A DNA stretch of 64,000 nt from Rhizomys pruinosus (lineage: Eukaryota > Chordata > Mammalia > Rodentia > Spalacidae), in the NCBI GenBank assembly GCA_009823505.1, contig VZQC01009555.1:1039745-1103744 (forward strand), written 5' to 3'. The notes below the pieces were generated by a model. It was given only the letters and a program-made list of their open reading frames with translations. It made no database searches and was not told the origin of the DNA. The stretch's first letter is position 1; the number at the start of each line of letters is the position of its first letter. The position numbers were made by a program, and so were the translations under genes. Shown here piece by piece: positions 59,261-64,000 of the stretch.

Positions 59261-59455
59261 GGGCTGGAGAGATGGGCTACCGGTTAAGAGCACCAACTGC
59301 TCTTGCAGAAGACCCGGGTTCAATCCCCAGCACCCACATGGTGGCTGAGAACCGTCATTAACTCCAGTTCCAGGGGAATCCGACCTCCATGGCATTGCAT
59401 GACTTGGGTGCACAAACTTACATGCAGATAGTACATTCATACGCATAAAGTAAAT
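59261..59455 (+). mobile_element. B2/B3-family SINE
   Basis: Little-diverged copy: 'gggctggagagatgggctaccgg' to 'acttacatgcagatagtacattc' and an A-rich tail. Confidence 0.95.
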
Positions 59456-60039
59456 AAATTATATATATCGGAAGCTCCCACTGGTACTGCAAGTCAGAGT
59501 GGCAGAGCAGTAGGGAGAGGGTGTGCCCGGGCGGCTCGCCCCTGATCAGCAGAAGGCACACAGCAAAAGCATTTGAAAGAACCCAAGCACAGCGCACAGC
59601 ACATGCTTGGTGCAGGTAAGGCATTCCCCTTCCCGCCTGAGTTCACTTAAGCTCCTCCCATGATTAGTCCAAAGATAACGCCACACTCGCTCTTCTGAAG
59701 CTGCCCTGGGCTTTGGCTTCTCATTTCTGAGTGCGGAGGACACAGCCAGTTCAGAGCTGTTCATCAACCTCGGAGCAATTCCCGCCAAGGGGCGGAAGGA
59801 GACCCTTGTCCCACCGTTAGGTCTTAGGTCCTGCCTTTGAGAACGACAATGCTATTGATCCAAGCAGCTTTCAAGGAAGCAGAAATCACAGTAGAGGGCA
59901 GTAGGGACATCAGAAACACACATTTAATATCCGAGAGGTTTCCCTCTCCACAAACAAGTGCTCAGCAACATGCCACTAAGACCACACTAGCTCCCAAAGC
60001 CAGAAGGACAAAGGCGACTGTATCCGGCATGGCAGTACC
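59456..60039. other. unique, CpG-bearing intron
   Basis: 59520-59530 and 59700-59800 hold more CpG than the surroundings. No exon or promoter motif that I can defend. Confidence 0.35.
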
Positions 60040-60140
60040 AACTGCACAGCCACTGCTCTGCATCAGCACTTCACTTAAGGTCCTTTTAGGATCAGTCCTG
60101 GTCTTGCTTCCATTTCACAGATAAGAAAACTAAGGCTTGG
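60040..60140 (+). mobile_element. MIR fragment
   Basis: 'ttccatttcacagataagaaaactaaggc' is the MIR core; cut on the right by a SINE. Confidence 0.6.
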
Positions 60141-60395
60141 AACTGGAGACGTGGCTCAGTGAGTAAGAGTACTTGCTGCTCTCCCAGAGGACCCAAGCTC
60201 AGTGCTGGGGCACCCATGTGGGGTGGCGTACAACCATGCATAACTCCACCTCCAGGGCATTCGATGCCCACCCTGGTCTCTGTGGACACTGCATTCACAT
60301 GCAAACACAGGGAAAGAGAGACAGAGAGAGACAGAGATGGGGGGAGAGGCATACATACATACATACACATGAATAGAATAATAAAATAATAAAAA
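60141..60395 (+). mobile_element. B2/B3-type SINE with (CATA)n tail
   Basis: 'ctggagacgtggctcagtgag', 'ctcccagaggacccaagctc' and 'aactccacctccagggcattc', then GA- and CATA-rich tail. Confidence 0.82.
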
Positions 60396-60924
60396 CCAGA
60401 TCCAGGCTTGCAGAATTTAATAATGTCCTAAGATACTTGACTATGAGCCCATGACACAGAGGTTCCAAGCCAGCTGGGTCCACAGACCACAATCCTAGCT
60501 GAGTGTCTCAGGGCCTGGTGTATATGGAAAGGGAACAAGCCCAGCCATGGCCCCGTGCCATGTATCCAACTCAGAGTGGGGAACTTCTCAATCTGCATCC
60601 TTTACCAAGAGAATACCAGCAGGGGAAGAGACAGACGCAAAGACGCTCTGGCTCGCTCAGTGTCACATGGCAAAGGACCAAAGTCTAATCTGCACCATGG
60701 TGACTGTCACCCTCCCTGCCATTCCACTGGCATCCGAGTACTTTCCACACCCCTCTCCTTCCTCTCCCTGTTGCTCTCCCACACTGGAACTTCTCAAGCC
60801 CCGCCTTTCTGGGGAACAATCCTCCCATCTGCAGTGACTCCCCCTCTTCTCTCCATTTTTGAGTACCAGCTGCCTATAACCAGCTCAGGCCAGCTGAGTC
60901 CTGTGTTCTGTCTCTGCCATACTG
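60396..60924. other. unique intron
   Basis: Nothing firm; 60655-60700 has a faint MIR-like 'gtgtcacatggcaaagg'. Confidence 0.35.
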
Positions 60925-61328
60925 TGCTGGATAGCTTTAGTGTCAACTTGACACACCTGGGTTGAGGGAGCCTCAATTGGGGAACTGGCTCCATTGGACT
61001 GGCCTGTGGCCACGTCTGTGGAGTATTGTCGATTGTCAAGCAGTGTGGGAGGGCCCAGCCCACAATGAGTGGTGCCACCCTGGGCAGGTTGCTGTGTACC
61101 ATATAAGAAGGCAGGCTGGGCATGAGCCAAGGGAGCAAGCCAGTAAACAGCATTCCTCCATGGCCTGTGCTTCAGTTCCTGCCTCCAGGTTCCTGTCCTG
61201 AGTTCCTGCCTTGGGCTCCCTGAGTGATGAACTGTGACCCAGGAGATGTAAGCTGAATAAACCCTTTCCTCCCCAAGTTGGTGTTGGTCAGAGTGTTTTG
61301 TCACAGCAATGGAAGACAAACTAGAACA
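60925..61328 (+). mobile_element. LTR-like rodent repeat (second family)
   Basis: 'tgctggatagctttagtgtcaacttgac' to 'caatggaagacaaactagaaca', with GAATAAA near 61255. Same general type as 2011-2388. Family name not assigned. Confidence 0.7.
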
Positions 61329-61914
61329 GAAATCCTGTGTATTCAGTTCCATTGCATGTTGGGAGAATGTAATTTGCCTTTTGATTTTACAGGAGCTTAC
61401 AGTTAAGAGATTGGCCTATGTCTCAGAAGAGATTTTGGACTATAAACTTTTGAATAGAATTGAGACTGGTAAAGACTATGGGGACTTTTAAGGTTGGACT
61501 AAATGCATTTTGCATTTTATATGGTCAGGAGCCTATGGGAGCCAGGGAGTGGAATGTGGTGGTTTGAATAAGAGTGCCCCCCATAGGCTTTAAGTATTCA
61601 GACATTTCGTCTCCAGTTGGTGGCACTGTTCTTGGAGGTCTTAGAAGGTGTGGCCTTGCTGGAGGAAGTAACTTATTGGGGGCAGGCTTAGTGAGTTTAA
61701 CAAGCCTTGCAGTCTTCAGTTGCTCTCTCTGCTTCCTGTGCTCATTGCAAGATGTGACCCTCAGTTTGCTGCTCCAGCCCCAGCCACCATGCCTCCCACC
61801 ACAATAGACTCTGTTTCCCTGGAACTGTCAATAGTAAGCTCAAATAAACTCTTCTTTTTATAAGTTCCCTTGCTCATGGTGGTTTATCACAGCAACAAGA
61901 AAGTGACTAATACA
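61329..61914 (+). mobile_element. ERV-like fragment: interior end plus 3' LTR
   Basis: 61329-61552 is interior sequence ending in a purine-rich tract ('gggagccagggagtggaa'), directly followed by the LTR start TGTGGTGG (61553). The LTR ends 'gtgactaataca' (61914) with AAATAAA near 61843. It is the same LTR family as 22335-22696. No open frame. Confidence 0.75.
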
Positions 61915-61984
61915 CATACTTATCACAATCATCTGTTCTATGTGTGTAATCATTTTGACATGTGATCAATTTATGGATTACTAC

Positions 61985-62085
61985 CTTGCCCACTGAATTG
62001 CAGGTCCTGTGATAAACTATTTACCAGTATGTTCCTCACACTCCATGCCCAGTACAGTGCCTGGCACACTCGTAGGAGATGTTGA
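61985..62085 (+). mobile_element. L2 3' end fragment
   Basis: 'ccatgcccagtacagtgcctggcacactcgtagg' matches the L2 3' end pattern. Confidence 0.7.
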
Positions 62086-62478
62086 ACTGTATTGCATCAA
62101 TAGCATACATCTGGACTCCAGTCTGTTTAACACAACATCAGACGGAGGTTTAGTGGATACACTCAAGTGCACCCCCAACCTGTTGATATAAAAAAGTGTA
62201 TTAAAATAAAGAGCAGGAGCAGTCTAAGGAAGAATGAAGTCAGCTGAGCATCCAGGCTTTCCCGTCAGGGAATGAAGTCTCGGGAACCCTACGGCACATG
62301 GTATTGACCAATTTTTGTCATTATTATTTGACTCAAACAAAAAACATTCCCTAAAATTTTACCAATTAGAGAGGCTCTGTGTAGGAGCTGAGCTCTCTTC
62401 ACACTTTTGATGATACTATCTCTCCCCACCACCACAGCAACCCCTCAGAAATTAAGCTGCCCATCCCTCACCCCATCT
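62086..62478. other. unique intron
   Basis: Nothing recognised. Confidence 0.4.
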
Positions 62479-62615
62479 CCGTGAGATCGAGGTGAGCTGG
62501 CCTACAAAGTGAGTTCTAAGCCATCAGTGGCTACGGGGAGACCCTATCTTGGAAGGAAGGGAGGAAGGAAGGAAGGGAGGAAGGGAGGGAGGGAGGGAGG
62601 AAGGAAGGAAGGAAA
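62479..62615 (+). mobile_element. B1 3' half with (GGAA)n tail
   Basis: 'gatcgaggtgagctggcctac' to 'gagaccctatcttgg', then (GGAA)n/(GGGA)n at 62551-62613. Confidence 0.85.
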
Positions 62616-62751
62616 GACTGCATTATTTAGCTGAAAAGCTGCCTAACCTTGGGGAATGGTTTAGACACCCAATGGAAAACTACATACAATAGTAGAGTGA
62701 TAAGTGAGTATTGAGATCCCAGAAGTGTCAGAAATCCTATAAACAGTTTAA

Positions 62752-62905
62752 GCTGAGCTGTGTGTGTTGAGGTGCACCTCAGTTCCCAGCACTTAGAAGG
62801 AAGAAGCAGGACTGTGTAAGTCTGAGACCAGCCTAGGCTGGCCTCATGTATGCTGAGTTCAAAGCCAGCCTAAGTTGAGGCATGGTCAGACCCTGTCTCA
62901 AAAAT
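62752..62905 (+). mobile_element. old B1-related SINE
   Basis: 'cagttcccagcacttagaaggaag', 'gaccagcctaggctggcctc' and 'cagaccctgtctcaaaaattcc'. Contains a partial repeat of the 'agccagcctaag' block. Confidence 0.7.
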
Positions 62906-63099
62906 TCCAAGCAATGGAGGTGTTGCTCAGTATCAGGAACTCGTCTGGCAAGTGTAAGTTCCAAACGGCCTTCCCAGACCTGGGACCCAAGCACTCCATG
63001 ACAGTTCAGGAAGATAGCAATGTAACTGCCATCACGCTCCCTCAGATATTGGTTTATTCCACTCTGTCAAGTCTGGCTGCCCAGCTCACTCTAGATGAC

Positions 63100-63102
<3 letters not shown>

Positions 63103-63152
<50 letters not shown>
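63103..63152. repeat. (GA)n microsatellite
   Basis: A perfect GA run of about 24 units. Confidence 0.97.
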
Positions 63153-63156
<4 letters not shown>

Positions 63157-63265
63157 TCCAGAAAACAGCTGGGTTTTAGCCTCTCTACTCCACTCTCTCC
63201 TGTCCCCAAAGCAGAGAATAACCAGAACTTACACAGTTAACTCTGAACACTAAAATTCTCCAAAT

Positions 63266-63415
63266 GTCTTTTTGTTTTGTTTTTATCTTTTTGAGACAGG
63301 GTCTCCCTGTAGGCCCTGGAACTCAGTATGTAGACAAGACTGGCCTCAATCTCACAGAGACCCACCTGTCTCTGCCTTCCGAGTGCTGGAATTGATGGGT
63401 GCACAACCATGCCCA
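63266..63415 (-). mobile_element. B1 SINE
   Basis: Poly(T)-rich left end, 'tttgagacagggtctccctg', 'ctgccttccgagtgctggaattg' and 'gcacaaccatgccca'. Confidence 0.92.
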
Positions 63416-63489
63416 CTCCAAGTGTCTTTGCATACACGACACATTCCATAACAGCAAAAACCCACTCCTAAGCATGAAGAGCTTCACTT

Positions 63490-63590
63490 TAAAGAGGAAT
63501 GCCTGACTCAAAGAAAATAAGTGACTTTCCCAAGATCCCACCTCTGGCAGGCAGCACAGTTATGTCCTCTGACTAAATGGACAGCTTGCT
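63490..63590 (+). mobile_element. MIR fragment
   Basis: 'aaaataagtgactttcccaagatcccacctctggcaggcagcacag' matches the MIR core and right part. Confidence 0.65.
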
Positions 63591-64000
63591 CTGTGCATGA
63601 CTACAGCTTCTCCTGCCCCAGACAGAAGCGAATCTCTAAACCTCACTCCACACCAATGCCAGGTCACCCCTTCTTTAGAGGCTCCCTCCTCCGAGAGCCT
63701 CGGTTGCTCTTCATACAGGAAAGTTTGGAGCAGTCAGCTGACCAGATTAGAATTATTTCCCTTTTGTACACAATCCTAATTTTCAGGCATGAAAGATATA
63801 TTTCAAGCACTGTGTGGACCTTGACCACACCACATCTTCGCAGCATCACTAGTGAACATCAGGATGCCATGTTCAACCACCAAGCCCCCCAATTGATGAT
63901 TACTCATTATAAATCATTTTTCACATGTTGCTTCAAATGCTGTTTTTCAAGAATAAAAATTTGCCTGTGTTGAAAAGCATGGTGATTTTAATATGTGAAC
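63591..64000. other. unique intron
   Basis: Nothing recognised. A 150-codon plus-strand frame (63521-63973) starts inside MIR and has no known domain. Confidence 0.4.

Larger units (their letters stand above)
53858..64000 (-). other. NELL1: NELL1 intron upstream of the exon (partial)
   Basis: Sequence right of the exon should be the preceding NELL1 intron. No upstream coding exon (signal peptide or start of the mature protein) was recognised in these 10 kb. Contents are unique DNA plus SINEs, L2, MIR and LTR-like elements listed separately. Confidence 0.78.

Noticed and set aside
59456..59840. CpG-bearing stretch as a promoter
   Set aside because: Too few CpGs, no initiator, TATA or exon follows. 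Left as unique intron.
63521..63973. 150-codon plus-strand frame
   Set aside because: Begins within a MIR and has no recognisable product.

Overview
The window is nuclear DNA of a muroid rodent. It is packed with B1 and B2/B3 SINEs, B4/RSINE1-type SINEs, rodent L1 and MaLR/ERV-like LTRs, over a background of old mammalian MIR and L2. The B1 and B2 copies consistently differ from the mouse and rat forms I know: B1 reads 'caggccagctggggctacaggga', and B2 carries 'ctcttgcagaggacccgggttc' and a 'ctggaactggagtt' block. A muroid other than Mus or Rattus is therefore likely, but I cannot name the species. One N at 27732 marks a draft assembly.

The only protein-coding sequence I can defend is one 151-bp internal exon on the minus strand (53707-53857). 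It encodes part of the N-terminal thrombospondin/laminin-G-like domain of NELL1, with clean splice sites at both ends. NELL1 is a very large gene with very long introns, and everything else here reads as its intronic DNA: 53858-64000 is the intron before the exon, and 1-53706 the intron after it. I found no second NELL1 exon, no other host gene and no non-coding RNA gene.

Layout. 1-17600: mostly unique intron with scattered SINEs, MIR, L2, three arrays (25-bp minisatellite at 1-298, GATA at 4690-5095, 20-bp minisatellite at 10281-10632), a retrocopy with a perfect 13-bp target-site duplication (8347-8676) and a second probable retrocopy ending in poly(A) (about 15062-15328). 17600-31415: L1-rich block, including an L1 3' UTR with a 36-bp tandem array, an L1 with an 18-bp target-site duplication nested in another L1's 5' region, and a long but dead L1 carrying ORF1 and ORF2 remnants riddled with SINEs. 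31415-48520: a nested stack in which an old minus-strand L1 was hit by an LTR provirus (35840-48391, 6-bp target duplication, PBS-like and PPT-like sites). The provirus was itself filled with two opposed L1 segments, SINEs and a chimeric retrocopy whose 5' part is ATP5F1B. 48520-53700: older L1, an LTR and SINEs. 53707-53857: the NELL1 exon. 53858-64000: unique intron with SINEs, L2, MIR and two LTR-like elements.

Nothing here looks like an undescribed functional system. The interest lies in the nested insertion history, which can be ordered from target-site duplications, and in a few structurally odd retro-insertions.
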